A stretch of 64,000 nt of DNA from Pseudomonas sp. J452 (GCF_024666525.1 NZ_CP088294.1:2542001-2606000), one strand, 5' to 3'; counted from the stretch's first letter, positions 49,085-58,692 are shown. Program-made: numbers and translations. The notes: generated from the letters alone by a model not told the origin.

Positions 49085-49200
49085 CCGGTTAGGGTCTTGG
49101 GTCGCATGCGCCATGCTCTGCGGAGCAAGTGTGTTGACGCATGCCGGGTGAGCGGGCGCTCACGGGAGACTACTCCCCTAGGACGGGCGGCATTTTGCCC
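49085..49200 (-). ncRNA. yybP-ykoY manganese riboswitch
   Basis: On the minus strand the leader of the exporter gene has the two conserved parts of this riboswitch: GGGGAGTAG (complement of 49170-49178) and, about 32 bases on, GTCAACAC (complement of 49131-49138), then GCGACCCAAGACCC (near 49090-49105). Flanking pairs (GCATGC with GCATGC around the second motif) fit the three-way layout. The gene controlled is a GDT1-type Mn exporter, as in other bacteria. Mn2+ binding should turn expression on. Confidence 0.88.
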
Positions 49201-49258
49201 AACTCGGCCGGCTTGGGCAACCTAGGGCGACAGATAGTCGCGTCCGTTGGGCCTCGAC

Positions 49259-50257
49259 TTAGCGCCGGATGGCGCGGTAGATGCGAAAGCCCTCGGCGTC
49301 CTTGAGCGTCTGGCAGCTGCCCAGGTGCTGCTCGATCAGCGGTGGATACTTGAGGAAGCTGTTGGCCACCAGGCGCAACTCGCCGCCGCGCACCAGATGG
49401 CTGGCAGCCTGGCGCAGCAGGTGTTCGCTGGCCTGGTAGTCGGTGTGCACGCCCTGGTGGAAGGGCGGATTGCTGAGGATGGCGGCCAGTTCCCGTGGCG
49501 CTGCATCGATGCCATCGCCGGCGATCACCGTGCCCTCCAGGCCATTGGCAGCCAGGGTCAGGCGGCTGCTTTCGACGGCGAAGGCATCTACGTCCAGCAG
49601 GCTGACCTGGCTCTGCGGGTAGCGGCGCTTGAGTACCGCACCGAGTACGCCGGCGCCACAGCCGAAATCGAGCAGATGACCGCTGGGCAGGCCGTCCAGG
49701 TGTTCCAGCAGCAGGGCGCTGCCACGGTCCAGGCGACCATGGCTGAACACGCCCGGCAGGCTGAGCACTTGCAGTGGGCCGTCGCTCAGCTCCAGCCGAT
49801 AGCGTTGCGCCAGGCTGTGCAGGTCAGGCGTCGCGGGGGAGTGCGTGACGCTGACCTGCCACAGCTGGCAGTGGCGGGCGCTGTCCAGCTTGCGCGGTTT
49901 GCCATAGGCGGCCAGCTGCTTGGCGGCGCGTTCGATGCCGCCGCGTTTCTCGCCGACCAGATACAGCTCGCCACCAGCCAGGCGCGCGGCTAGCGCCTGC
50001 AGCAGGTAATCGGTGAGTTCGCGTGATTTGGGCAGGAACAGCACGGCGCTGGCGAAACTGCGCTGCGGGGCGCGGGTGCCGAACTGGCTGCGCCCGGCGA
50101 AGCGTGCCTCCAGTACCTGCTGCTCGCCGGCATGCCAGCTCCAGCCGTGGGCGTGCGGCAACTGGCCGAGCAGGTCATCGGCGGGCAGCCCGGCGAGCAG
50201 CAGGTCGCCTTGGAAGAGTTCTGCCTGGCGCAGGAGTACTTCGCTGCGTGGGTCCAT
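49259..50257 (-). CDS. rsmC: 16S rRNA (guanine1207-N2)-methyltransferase
   Basis: A 332-residue two-domain methyltransferase that modifies G1207 of the small ribosomal subunit. The N-terminal domain is a degenerate methyltransferase fold; the C-terminal one has the SAM motif [15 protein letters not shown] (near 190-205) and the catalytic NPPF in [15 protein letters not shown]. The C terminus has [20 protein letters not shown], typical of RsmC. The gene lies 34 bases downstream of the dehydrogenase gene on the same strand. Confidence 0.95.
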   Translation of the reverse strand: MDPRSEVLLRQAELFQGDLLLAGLPADDLLGQLPHAHGWSWHAGEQQVLEARFAGRSQFGTRAPQRSFASAVLFLPKSRELTDYLLQALAARLAGGELYLVGEKRGGIERAAKQLAAYGKPRKLDSARHCQLWQVSVTHSPATPDLHSLAQRYRLELSDGPLQVLSLPGVFSHGRLDRGSALLLEHLDGLPSGHLLDFGCGAGVLGAVLKRRYPQSQVSLLDVDAFAVESSRLTLAANGLEGTVIAGDGIDAAPRELAAILSNPPFHQGVHTDYQASEHLLRQAASHLVRGGELRLVANSFLKYPPLIEQHLGSCQTLKDAEGFRIYRAIRR

Positions 50258-50291
50258 TCCTGTTCTCCGGCCGCTGAAAAAGGCGCGTAGT

Positions 50292-51263
50292 TTACCCGCT
50301 GACTACCCGTTTGGGCGCGCCGGAAAAGAACGCCGTCGCGTTCTCGGCCAGTTGCCCGACGATGCGCTGGCGCGCCTCGCGGCTGCCCCAGGCATTGTGC
50401 GGGGTGATGATCAGGCTCGGAATGTCCGTTGCCAGAAGTGGATTGCCGTGGCGCGGCGGTTCCTCGCTGAGCACGTCGCAGGCCGCGCCGCCCAGATGGC
50501 CGGCGCGCAGGGCATCGGCCAGGGCCTGTTCGTCGACCAGGCCGCCGCGGGCGGTGTTGATCAGCAGCGCTTGCGGCTTCATCAGGGCCAGCTCGGCGGC
50601 ACCGATCAGGTGGCGGGTGTCCTCGGTTAGCGGGCAGTGCAGGGTCAGGGCATCCACCTGGGGTAGCAGTTGCTGCAGCGGCAAACGGTCGGCACGCGGC
50701 GGGCGGCCGGGCAGGGCGCCGAGTAGCACGCGCATGCCGAAGGCCTCGGCCAGGCGCGCCACCGCACCGCCCAGTTCGCCATGGCCGAGCAGGCCGAGGG
50801 TCTTGCCCTCCAGCTCGATGATCGGGAAGTCCAGCAGGCAGAACTGGCTGGCGCGCTGCCAGGCGCCGTCACGGATGGCGCGCTGGTAGTCCGGCAGGCG
50901 GGTGGCCAGGGCGAGCAGTAGCATCAGGCAGTGCTGCGCCACCGACGGGGTGCCGTAGCCCTGGCAGTTGCAGACGCTGATGCCCCGTGCGCGGGCGGCC
51001 GCCAGGTCGATATTGTTGGTGCCGGTGGCGGAGACCAGGATCAGTTTGAGCTCGGGGCAGGCGGCCAGGGTGGCGGCATCCAGGCGCACCTTGTTGCTGA
51101 TCGCCACCTGGGCGCCCTGCAGGCGTTCGGCCACCTGCTCAGGTGCGCTGCTGGCGTGCAGGGTCAGCTCGCTGAAGGCCAGGCGCAGTGGCGCCATGTC
51201 CAGGTCGCCAAGGTCGAGGGAGGCGTGATCGAGGAAGACCGCGCGGGTGCTGTTGTTCATCAA
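50292..51263 (-). CDS. hprA: D-2-hydroxyacid dehydrogenase, glycerate/hydroxypyruvate type
   Basis: A 323-residue NAD(P)-dependent enzyme that interconverts hydroxypyruvate and D-glycerate in the cytoplasm. The cofactor loop is [20 protein letters not shown] (residues near 148-167). The catalytic Arg is in [10 protein letters not shown], Glu in LSEEPP and His in ITPHNAWGS. The call to HprA rests on overall resemblance to Pseudomonas hydroxypyruvate reductase and the rsmC neighbour; related enzymes act on other 2-hydroxyacids. Two ATG codons open the frame and either could be used. It is divergent from the LysE-family gene with only 76 bases between. Confidence 0.85.
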   Translation of the reverse strand: MMNNSTRAVFLDHASLDLGDLDMAPLRLAFSELTLHASSAPEQVAERLQGAQVAISNKVRLDAATLAACPELKLILVSATGTNNIDLAAARARGISVCNCQGYGTPSVAQHCLMLLLALATRLPDYQRAIRDGAWQRASQFCLLDFPIIELEGKTLGLLGHGELGGAVARLAEAFGMRVLLGALPGRPPRADRLPLQQLLPQVDALTLHCPLTEDTRHLIGAAELALMKPQALLINTARGGLVDEQALADALRAGHLGGAACDVLSEEPPRHGNPLLATDIPSLIITPHNAWGSREARQRIVGQLAENATAFFSGAPKRVVSG

Positions 51264-51339
51264 CTGTGCCTGTCGTCAGCAAGGGGGCTGGCGTAAGGTT
51301 GCCAGCCTGGACAGATGTTTCCCACTATTTGGAGGTTGT

Positions 51340-51969
51340 ATGTACTGGGCGGAGTTTCTCACCGTGGCGCTGATCCACCTGCTGGCTGTGGCCAGCCCGG
51401 GGCCGGATTTTGCCATCGTGGTGCGCGAGAGCGTGGCCCATGGCCGCCGTGCCGGCACCTGGACCGCCGTGGGTGTTGGGACGGGCATCTTCGTGCATGT
51501 CGCTTATTCGCTGCTGGGTATCGGCCTGATCGTGTCGCAGTCGATCGTGCTGTTCAACGCGCTGAAGTGGCTGGCGGCGGCCTACCTGTTCTATATCGGC
51601 ATCAAGGCCTTGCGCGCGCGCCCGGCGCCGGCGGGTGCCCTGGAGGTACAGGCGGATGGGCTGGCGCGCTCGGCACGCAGCGCGTTCATGACCGGCTTCG
51701 TCACCAATGGTGTGAATCCCAAGGCCACGCTGTTCTTCCTGTCGCTGTTCACCGTGGTGATCAATCCGCATACCCCGCTCACCGTGCAGGCGGGTTACGG
51801 GGTCTACCTGGCCTTTGCTACGGGCTTGTGGTTCTGCTTGGTGGCGCTGTTGTTCAGTCAGGCGCGAGTGCGCTCTGGTTTCGCACGGATGGGCCACTGG
51901 TTCGACCGGATGATGGGTGCTGTGCTGGTCGGGTTGGGCATCAAGCTGGCCTTTACCGAGCTGCGCTGA
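51340..51969 (+). CDS. LysE/RhtB-family amino-acid exporter
   Basis: A 209-residue inner-membrane protein with six predicted helices. The N-terminal family signature AVASPGPDFAIVVRESVAHGRRAG and the re-entrant SPGP motif are clear, and GFVTNGVNPKATLFFLSLF is typical of the middle part. Family members export lysine, homoserine, threonine or cysteine metabolites; the substrate here is unknown. The ATG at 51340 has GGAGG upstream. A REPIN and a strong terminator follow. Confidence 0.93.
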   Translation: MYWAEFLTVALIHLLAVASPGPDFAIVVRESVAHGRRAGTWTAVGVGTGIFVHVAYSLLGIGLIVSQSIVLFNALKWLAAAYLFYIGIKALRARPAPAGALEVQADGLARSARSAFMTGFVTNGVNPKATLFFLSLFTVVINPHTPLTVQAGYGVYLAFATGLWFCLVALLFSQARVRSGFARMGHWFDRMMGAVLVGLGIKLAFTELR

Positions 51970-51978
51970 GCGGTGCCG

Positions 51979-52047
51979 TTGTAGGAGCGAGCTCTGCTCG
52001 CGAAGCGCTTTACGGGCCTGATTCGCGAGCAGAGCTCGCTCCTACAA
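51979..52047. repeat. REPIN with 26-base perfect arms
   Basis: Arms 51979-52004 and 52022-52047 are perfect inverted complements, starting TTGTAGGAGCGAGC and ending GCTCGCTCCTACAA, around a 17-base spacer. The outer TGTAGGAGC is shared with the 1148 and 9540 repeats, but the inner arm (TCTGCTCGCGAA) is a different subfamily. Confidence 0.88.
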
Positions 52048-52080
52048 GTGCTGTGTACCTTCTCAAGCCATATGTCATAA

Positions 52081-52110
52081 AAAAGCCCCGCCTAGGCGGG
52101 GCTTTTCGTT
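52081..52110. terminator. Bidirectional terminator between the LysE and thiolase genes
   Basis: AAAAGCCCCGCC (52081-52092) pairs with GGCGGGGCTTTT (52095-52106). With A residues on one side and T on the other it works for both convergent genes. Confidence 0.88.
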
Positions 52111-52120
52111 GGCGCACTAG

Positions 52121-53296
52121 TTACAGCAGTTCGATCGCCACTGCGGTGGCTTCGCCGCCGCCGATGCACAGCGAGGCCACGCCGCGCTTGCCGCCTTTCT
52201 TCTGCAGGGCGTTGATCAGGGTGACGATCAGGCGCGAGCCGGTGGAGCCGACCGGGTGGCCCTGGGCGCAGGCGCCGCCATAGACGTTGACCTTGGCGTG
52301 ATCCAGGCCGTGCTCACGAATGGCCAGCATGGTGACCATGGCGAAGGCTTCGTTGATCTCGAACAGATCGACATCAGCCTTGCTCCAGCCGGTCTTCTTG
52401 AACAGGTTACTCATGGCACCGATCGGCGCGATGGTGAACTCGCTCGGGTCCTGGCTCTGGGTGGCGTGGGCGACGATCCTGGCCAGCGGCTTGAGGCCAC
52501 GCTTGGCGGCTTCTTCTGCGGTCATCAGCACCAGGGCACTGGCGCCGTCGGAGATCGAGCTGGCGTTGGCGGCGGTGATGGTGCCGTCCTTCTTGAACGC
52601 CGGCTTGAGGCCGGGGATCTTATCCAGGTTGGCATTCAGCGGCTGCTCGTCGTCCTTGACCACGACTTCGCCCTTGCGGCTGGTGACGGTGACCGGAACG
52701 ATCTCGCTGGCCAGCGAGCCGTCGGCGATGGCGGCCTGGGCGCGCTTGAGCGACTCGATGGCGTAGGCGTCCATCTCTTCACGGCTGATGCCGTACTGGT
52801 CGGCGGTTTCCTGAGCGAAGGAACCCATCAGGCGCCCGGTGCGGGCGTCTTCCAGGCCGTCGAGGAACATGTGGTCCTTGATCTCGCCATGGCCCATGCG
52901 CAGGCCGGTACGGGCTTTTTCAAGGATATAGGGGGCATTGGACATGCTTTCCATGCCGCCGGCGACCATGATCTGGTTGCTGCCGGCCTTGAGCGCGTCG
53001 AAGGCCTGCATCACGGCCTTCATGCCGGAACCGCACAGTTTGTTGATGGTGGTGCAGCCAGTGGCGGCAGGCAGGCCGGCACCCAGCGAAGCCTGGCGGG
53101 CTGGGCCCTGCTTGAGGCCGGCGGGCAGCACGCAGCCCATGATCACTTCCTGCACGTCGGCGGGCTGGATGCCGGCACGGGCCACGGCTTCGCGGATGGC
53201 GATGGCGCCCAGCTCCACGGCGGGCACGCCGGACAGGCTGCCCTGAAAGCCACCCATGGGGGTGCGGGCGCCGCTGACGATGACGATATCGGACAT
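52121..53296 (-). CDS. Acetyl-CoA C-acetyltransferase (thiolase)
   Basis: A 391-residue thiolase. The acyl-accepting cysteine is in TTINKLCGSGMKAVMQAFD (Cys 88-90 region), the catalytic His in GGACAQGHPVGSTGSR and the second Cys in SLCIGGGEATAV. It forms or cleaves acetoacetyl-CoA, or longer beta-ketoacyl-CoA. The middle domain NVYGGACAQGHPVG deviates from the usual N-(H/N)-GG by a Tyr but this is common in the Pseudomonas AtoB-like group. It is divergent from the acyl-CoA ligase gene, which suggests a shared role in fatty-acid or ketoacid breakdown. Chain-length preference is not readable. Confidence 0.93.
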   Translation of the reverse strand: MSDIVIVSGARTPMGGFQGSLSGVPAVELGAIAIREAVARAGIQPADVQEVIMGCVLPAGLKQGPARQASLGAGLPAATGCTTINKLCGSGMKAVMQAFDALKAGSNQIMVAGGMESMSNAPYILEKARTGLRMGHGEIKDHMFLDGLEDARTGRLMGSFAQETADQYGISREEMDAYAIESLKRAQAAIADGSLASEIVPVTVTSRKGEVVVKDDEQPLNANLDKIPGLKPAFKKDGTITAANASSISDGASALVLMTAEEAAKRGLKPLARIVAHATQSQDPSEFTIAPIGAMSNLFKKTGWSKADVDLFEINEAFAMVTMLAIREHGLDHAKVNVYGGACAQGHPVGSTGSRLIVTLINALQKKGGKRGVASLCIGGGEATAVAIELL

Positions 53297-53468
53297 CGGT
53301 ATTACCTCTTGTTGGAAAACCTAATACCACTGGATTGGGGTGATTCTACTCCGTGACTAAAAGTGGCCAAAGAGTCATGGGGAAAATCATTCTTTGGGCT
53401 GATTAAGCATGGCTTGCGCCCCTCTAGATTGGGCGCCATAGAACAACTCCAAGAAATCAGGTGCCGAC

Positions 53469-55151
53469 ATGCTGCAGACCAAGATCATCCCGCCAACCGA
53501 AAGTGCTAACCAGGCGCCGCTGCTGATCAAGCGTCTGCTGCTTTCTGGCGTCCGCTATGAAAAGACCCGCGAGATCGTCTATCGCGATCTGGTGCGCTAC
53601 AACTACGCCACCTTCAATGAGCGTGTGGCGCGCCTGGCCAATGTGCTGAGCGAGGCCGGGGTCAAGGCTGGCGATACCGTGGCGGTGATGGACTGGGACA
53701 GCCATCGTTACCTGGAGTGCATGTTTGCCATTCCGATGATCGGCGCGGTGCTGCATACCATCAACATCCGCCTGTCTGCCGATCAGATCCTCTACACCAT
53801 GAACCATGCCGAGGATAAGTTCGTCCTGGTCAACAGCGAGTTCGTGCCGCTCTACAAGGGTATCGAAAGTCAGCTGACTACTGTGGCCAAGACCATTTTG
53901 CTGACAGACGCGCCGGAAAAAACCGCAGACATCACCAATCTGGTGGGCGAATACGAGAACCTGCTGGCCGCTGCCAGCACGAAGTATGACTTCCCGGATT
54001 TCGACGAGAACTCGGTAGCCACCACCTTCTACACCACCGGCACCACGGGTAATCCCAAGGGCGTGTACTTCACCCACCGCCAACTGGTGCTGCACACCCT
54101 GGCCGAGGCCAGTGTGCTGGGCAGCCTGGATAGCGTGCGCCTGCTCGGTACCAATGATGTGTACATGCCGATCACGCCGATGTTCCACGTGCATGCCTGG
54201 GGCATTCCGTATGTGGCCACCATGCTTGGCGTGAAACAGGTCTATCCGGGGCGTTACGACCCCGAGCTGCTGGTGCAGTTGTGGCAAAAGGAGAAGGTCA
54301 CCTTCTCCCACTGTGTGCCGACCATCCTGCAGATGGTGCTCAATGCCAAGGCTGGGCAGGGCGTGGATTTTGGCGGCTGGAAACTGATCATCGGCGGCAG
54401 CGCGCTGAATCGTGCCCTGTACGAGACTTCTAAGGCGCGCGGCATTCAGCTTACTGCGGCCTATGGCATGTCCGAGACCTGCCCGCTGATTTCCTGTGGC
54501 CATATCAATGATGAGTTGTTCGCGGGCAGCGAAAACGAGCGCATCAGCTATCGGATCAAGGCGGGTGTCCCGGTGCCGCTGGTGGAGGCGGCCATCATGG
54601 CTGCGGATGGGAGTCTGCTGCCGGCCGATGGCGAGACTCAGGGGGAGCTGGTGTTGCGTGCGCCCTGGCTGACCATGGGTTACTTCAACGAGCCGCAAAA
54701 AAGTGCCGAGCTGTGGGAGCACGGCTGGCTGCATACCGGCGATGTGGCGACCCTGGATGACTTCGGTTTCATCGATATCCGTGATCGCATCAAGGATGTG
54801 ATCAAGACCGGTGGCGAGTGGCTGTCTTCGCTGGAGCTGGAGGATCTGATCAGTCGCCATCCAGCCGTGCGTGAAGTGGCAGTGGTGGGGATTGCCGACC
54901 CGCAGTGGGGGGAGCGTCCATTCGCGTTACTGGTCGTCCGTGAGGGGCAAACCCTCGATGCGCGTGGGCTGAAGGAGCATCTCAAGCCCTTCGTCGAGCA
55001 GGGCAGTATCAACAAGTGGGCGATACCCAGTCAGATTGCACTTGTTACCGATATTCCCAAGACCAGCGTGGGTAAGCTGGATAAGAAACGCATTCGCCTG
55101 GATATCGCCCAGTGGCAGGCTGCGGGGAGTGCATTCCTGTCTACTCTGTAG
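53469..55151 (+). CDS. Medium/long-chain fatty-acyl-CoA ligase (AMP-binding)
   Basis: A 560-residue ANL-superfamily ligase that activates a fatty acid to acyl-CoA through an acyl-AMP. The P-loop is YTTGTTGNPKG (188-198), MFHVHAWGIPY and AAYGMSETCP follow, then GWLHTGDVATLDDFGFIDIRDR and the C-terminal KTSVGKLDKKRIR with the catalytic lysine. The MDWDSHRYLE and AVLHTINIRLS segments are typical of AlkK/medium-chain ligases. No signal peptide. It stands between the thiolase and the DUF1302/DUF1329 pair and could activate whatever that pair brings in. A 171-base divergent promoter region precedes it. Confidence 0.9.
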   Translation: MLQTKIIPPTESANQAPLLIKRLLLSGVRYEKTREIVYRDLVRYNYATFNERVARLANVLSEAGVKAGDTVAVMDWDSHRYLECMFAIPMIGAVLHTINIRLSADQILYTMNHAEDKFVLVNSEFVPLYKGIESQLTTVAKTILLTDAPEKTADITNLVGEYENLLAAASTKYDFPDFDENSVATTFYTTGTTGNPKGVYFTHRQLVLHTLAEASVLGSLDSVRLLGTNDVYMPITPMFHVHAWGIPYVATMLGVKQVYPGRYDPELLVQLWQKEKVTFSHCVPTILQMVLNAKAGQGVDFGGWKLIIGGSALNRALYETSKARGIQLTAAYGMSETCPLISCGHINDELFAGSENERISYRIKAGVPVPLVEAAIMAADGSLLPADGETQGELVLRAPWLTMGYFNEPQKSAELWEHGWLHTGDVATLDDFGFIDIRDRIKDVIKTGGEWLSSLELEDLISRHPAVREVAVVGIADPQWGERPFALLVVREGQTLDARGLKEHLKPFVEQGSINKWAIPSQIALVTDIPKTSVGKLDKKRIRLDIAQWQAAGSAFLSTL

Positions 55152-55200
55152 GCGCCTGGTCACGCCAGTCGCGGCCTTTATCAAGAACCGAGCAAACGCT

Positions 55201-55216
55201 TGGCTTGTAAATTGCT
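55201..55216 (+). promoter_or_regulatory. Candidate sigma-54 promoter upstream of the DUF1302 gene
   Basis: TGGCTTGTAAATTGCT matches the -24/-12 consensus TGGCACG-N4-TTGCW at 11 of 13 positions; the GG and GC pairs are intact and spaced correctly. The start point would be near 55228, giving a leader of about 140 bases. No enhancer-binding regulator gene is in the window. Confidence 0.4.
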
Positions 55217-55368
55217 GTCTAACGGCGTGCTTTCAGCCCGTATGAGTTTACTGACTCGGCGGTCTAGAGGGGTTGGGCTCGGAAATCACACTTTCGGGGG
55301 ATCAAGCTCAAGAGACCACTGGCTATAGTCCGCACCATCCATAACAAAAAACACATGGAGTAGCGTCG

Positions 55369-57273
55369 ATGACAACAACTAAACCGTTCTGGCGTCTGGC
55401 CAAACTGCCTCTGGCAGTCAGCCTTGCCTCAACCCTGGCTGCCCCGGCATTCGGCGTCACCTTCAACATCGGTGAGATCGAGGGTCAGCTCGACTCCTCT
55501 CTCTCCGTAGGTGCAAGCTGGTCCACGCGCGGTGCCGATCCTGATCTGATCGGTGTCAACAACGGCGGCCAAGGCCTGTCGCAGACCACCGACGACGGTC
55601 GCCTGAACTTCAAGAAGGGCGAAACCTTCTCGAAGATCTTCAAGGGCATCCACGACCTCGAGCTGAAGTACGGCGACACCGGCGTGTTCGTCCGTGGCAA
55701 GTACTGGTACGACTTCGAATTGAAGGACGAGAGCCGTCTGTTCAAGGATATCGACGACAGCAACCGTAAAGAGGGTGCCCAGGCATCCGGTGCGGAAATC
55801 CTCGACGCCTTCGTCTACCACAACTACTCCATCGCCGATCAGCCGGGCTCCGTGCGTCTGGGCAAGCAGGTGGTGAGCTGGGGTGAAAGTACTTTCATCC
55901 AGAACAGCATCAACGCAGTCAACCCGGTCGACGTTTCTGCGTTCCGTCGCCCTGGCGCCGAGATCAAGGAAGGCCTGATTCCGGTCAACATGTTCTACGT
56001 GTCGCAGAGTCTTACTGAGAATCTGTCTGCCGAAGCCTTCTATCAGCTTGAGTGGAGCCAGACTGTAGTCGACAACTGCGGTACTTTCTTCTCCCAAGTC
56101 GATGTGGCTGCAGACGGTTGTGATGACAACCTGCGTCTGCTGTCCAACAACATTGATCGGGTCGATGGGATTCTCAACCCGATTCTGGTAGGGGGCGGTC
56201 TGGACCCGCTAGACGTCAATTCCGAGGGTAACCTGGTTGTCCGTGCGGATGATCGCGACGCTCGTGATAGCGGGCAGTGGGGTTTGGCGTTCCGCTACTT
56301 CTTCGAGCCGCTGGACACTGAGTTCGGCGCTTATGCGATGAACTACCACAGTCGTGCACCGATTCTCAGTGCCACTGCTCCTGGTCAAGATGTGTATGAC
56401 GTTGCCAACGCCATTCTGCCGGTTCTTAACGGTTCCGCCTCTGCGCTGGCGATTGCCGGTAGCTCCAGCTATTTCATGGAGTATCCGGAAGACATCCGTC
56501 TCTATGGCTTGAGCTTCTCCACTACTCTGCCTACCGGTACTGCTTGGAGTGGCGAGGTCAGCTATCGCCCCAACGCCCCGGTTGCGCTCAATACCACGGA
56601 CGTTCTCTACTCGGCTGTGCGTCCGTTGACCAACCCTGGCTTTGACAACCCGTATGCTGACGCTTCGGTCCTTGATGGGGCCGTGGGTTCTACTCGTCAT
56701 GGGTATAACCGCAAGGAAGTTACCCAGATTCAAACCACCTTCACCCACTTCGTCGATCAGGTTATGGGCGCCAGCCGTCTGACTCTGGTGGGCGAGGTTG
56801 GTATGACCTTCGTGGGTGGTTTGGAGCACTCCAGCGAAGCACGCTATGGTCGTGATCCGGTCTTCGGCCCGGGCGAACTGCCAAATGGCACTTGTGAACT
56901 CCTGAACAACGCCACTGTCGCTGGTGCTCTCGACAATGCCGACTACTCCAACGCCACCAAAGACTGCAACGACGACGGTTACACCACGCACAGCTCCTGG
57001 GGCTATCGCACCCGTGCCATCTGGGATTACCCGGACGTGTTCGCCGGTGTGAACCTGCGCCCGAGCGTAGCCTGGTCGCATGACGTTGACGGTTACTCGC
57101 CTGGTCCTGCTGCCAACTTCGAAGAAGGCCGTAAGGCTGTCAGCCTTGGCGTGGAAGCCGAGTACCAGAACACCTACACGGCCAACCTGTCCTACACCGA
57201 CTTCTTCGGTGGCGAGTACAACACTTCGATCGACCGTGACTTCGTAGCCTTTAGCGTCGGCGCCAGCTTCTAA
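55369..57273 (+). CDS. DUF1302-family outer-membrane-like protein
   Basis: A 634-residue secreted protein with a signal peptide (WRLAKLPLAVSLASTLAAPAFG) and a beta-rich body: VTFNIGEIEGQLDSSLSVGASW at the mature start, repeated amphipathic strands (about every 12-20 residues), and a C-terminal aromatic end VAFSVGASF. This suggests an outer-membrane barrel. DUF1302 genes in pseudomonads nearly always sit next to a DUF1329 gene, as here (27 bases apart), and often near genes for breakdown of hydrophobic compounds. Transport of a lipid or sterol-like substrate is a plausible inference but not shown. The strong signal peptide fixes the start. Confidence 0.88.
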   Translation: MTTTKPFWRLAKLPLAVSLASTLAAPAFGVTFNIGEIEGQLDSSLSVGASWSTRGADPDLIGVNNGGQGLSQTTDDGRLNFKKGETFSKIFKGIHDLELKYGDTGVFVRGKYWYDFELKDESRLFKDIDDSNRKEGAQASGAEILDAFVYHNYSIADQPGSVRLGKQVVSWGESTFIQNSINAVNPVDVSAFRRPGAEIKEGLIPVNMFYVSQSLTENLSAEAFYQLEWSQTVVDNCGTFFSQVDVAADGCDDNLRLLSNNIDRVDGILNPILVGGGLDPLDVNSEGNLVVRADDRDARDSGQWGLAFRYFFEPLDTEFGAYAMNYHSRAPILSATAPGQDVYDVANAILPVLNGSASALAIAGSSSYFMEYPEDIRLYGLSFSTTLPTGTAWSGEVSYRPNAPVALNTTDVLYSAVRPLTNPGFDNPYADASVLDGAVGSTRHGYNRKEVTQIQTTFTHFVDQVMGASRLTLVGEVGMTFVGGLEHSSEARYGRDPVFGPGELPNGTCELLNNATVAGALDNADYSNATKDCNDDGYTTHSSWGYRTRAIWDYPDVFAGVNLRPSVAWSHDVDGYSPGPAANFEEGRKAVSLGVEAEYQNTYTANLSYTDFFGGEYNTSIDRDFVAFSVGASF

Positions 57274-57299
57274 GCGACCAGGATCCTTTGAGGAAAGAC

Positions 57300-58673
57300 A
57301 TGCAAATGAAAACAACAAAATACCTGCTGCAATCCGGTGCCCTGGCTCTGTCTCTGATGGCTACCAGTGTGATGGCTGCAGTTTCTGCCGATGAAGTAGC
57401 CAAGCTGGGCACCAGCCTGACTCCGCTGGGGGCGGAGAAGGCCGGTAATGCCGATGGCTCGATTCCCGAGTGGACCGGCGGTCTGCCGAAATCCGCGGGT
57501 ACGGTCGATGAGCGCGGCTTCCTGTCCAACCCGTTCGCCAGTGAGCAGCCGCTGTTCACCATCACTGCGCAGAACCTGGATCAGTACAAGGACAAACTGA
57601 CCCCGGGTCAGGTTGCGATGTTCAAGCGCTATCCGGACAGCTACAAGATTCCGGTGTACAAGACCCATCGTTCCGCCACCGTGCCGCAGAACGTGCAGGA
57701 CGATGCCAAGTTCAACGCCGCCAACACCAAGCTGGTTGAAGGTGGTAACGGCCTGGAGAACTTCAAGTCCGCGTACCCCTTCCCGATGCCGCAGAACGGC
57801 CTGGAAGCAATCTGGAACCAGATCACCCGTTACCGCGGTGGCAGCGTGCGTCGTCTGGTCACCCAGGCCACTCCGCAGCCGAACGGTTCCTATAGCCTGG
57901 TGTACTTCCAGGACGAGTTCAGCTTCCCGACCAGTCTGACCGACTATGACCCGAGCAAGCCGAGCAACATCCTGTTTTACTTCAAGCAGCGTGTAACCGC
58001 TCCTTCGCGTCTGGCTGGTAACGTGCTGCTGGTGCACGAAACCCTCAACCAGGTGAAAGAGCCGCGTCTGGCCTGGCTGTACAACGCCGGTCAGCGTCGC
58101 GTGCGTCGTGCCCCGCAGGTTTCCTACGACGGCCCAGGTACCGCCGCCGACGGCCTGCGTACTTCCGACAACTTCGACATGTATAACGGCGCACCTGACC
58201 GTTATGACTGGAAGCTGAACGGCAAGAAGGAGATCTATATCCCGTACAACACCTACGCGCTGGATTCGCCGAAGGTCAAGTACGCCGATATCGTCAAGGC
58301 TGGCCACATCAACCAGGAACTGAGCCGTTACGAGCTGCACCGTGTGTGGCACGTGACCGGTACCCTGAAGGCGGGCGAGCGTCACATCTACGCCAAGCGT
58401 GATGTGTACATTGATGAAGATACCTGGCAAGCCGCGGTAATCGACCACTACGACGGTCGTGGTGCCCTGTGGCGTGTGGCTGAAGCCCATGCTCAGTACT
58501 ACTACGACAAAGAAGTGCCGTGGTACACCGTGGAAACCCTGTACGACATCATCTCCGGTCGTTACCTGGCTCTGGGTATGAAGAACGAGGAAAAACAATC
58601 CTACGACTTCAACTACAAGGCTGGCACCAGCGATTACACCCCGGCAGCCCTGCGTCAGGCTGGCGTGCGTTAA
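57300..58673 (+). CDS. DUF1329-family outer-membrane-associated protein
   Basis: A 457-residue secreted protein with a signal peptide (LLQSGALALSLMATSVMAAVSA) and the DUF1329 body: VAKLGTSLTPLGAEKAGNADG, IPEWTGGLPKS, QEPRLAWLYNAGQRRVRRAP-like sequence (KEPRLAWLYNAGQRR), and the C-terminal GRYLALGMKNEEKQSYDF. The fold resembles LolB-like lipid-binding periplasmic proteins in other members, so a shuttle role is possible. The GAGGAAAG ribosome-binding site suits ATG 57300 or 57306. It is the second gene of a pair with DUF1302 and is closed by a strong terminator. Confidence 0.88.
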   Translation: MQMKTTKYLLQSGALALSLMATSVMAAVSADEVAKLGTSLTPLGAEKAGNADGSIPEWTGGLPKSAGTVDERGFLSNPFASEQPLFTITAQNLDQYKDKLTPGQVAMFKRYPDSYKIPVYKTHRSATVPQNVQDDAKFNAANTKLVEGGNGLENFKSAYPFPMPQNGLEAIWNQITRYRGGSVRRLVTQATPQPNGSYSLVYFQDEFSFPTSLTDYDPSKPSNILFYFKQRVTAPSRLAGNVLLVHETLNQVKEPRLAWLYNAGQRRVRRAPQVSYDGPGTAADGLRTSDNFDMYNGAPDRYDWKLNGKKEIYIPYNTYALDSPKVKYADIVKAGHINQELSRYELHRVWHVTGTLKAGERHIYAKRDVYIDEDTWQAAVIDHYDGRGALWRVAEAHAQYYYDKEVPWYTVETLYDIISGRYLALGMKNEEKQSYDFNYKAGTSDYTPAALRQAGVR

Positions 58674-58692
58674 TCCGCTACCCGCAACAAGA

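Noticed and set aside
57288..57299. TTG start four codons upstream for the DUF1329 protein
   Set aside because: The TTG overlaps the ribosome-binding site and the added residues do not improve the signal peptide.
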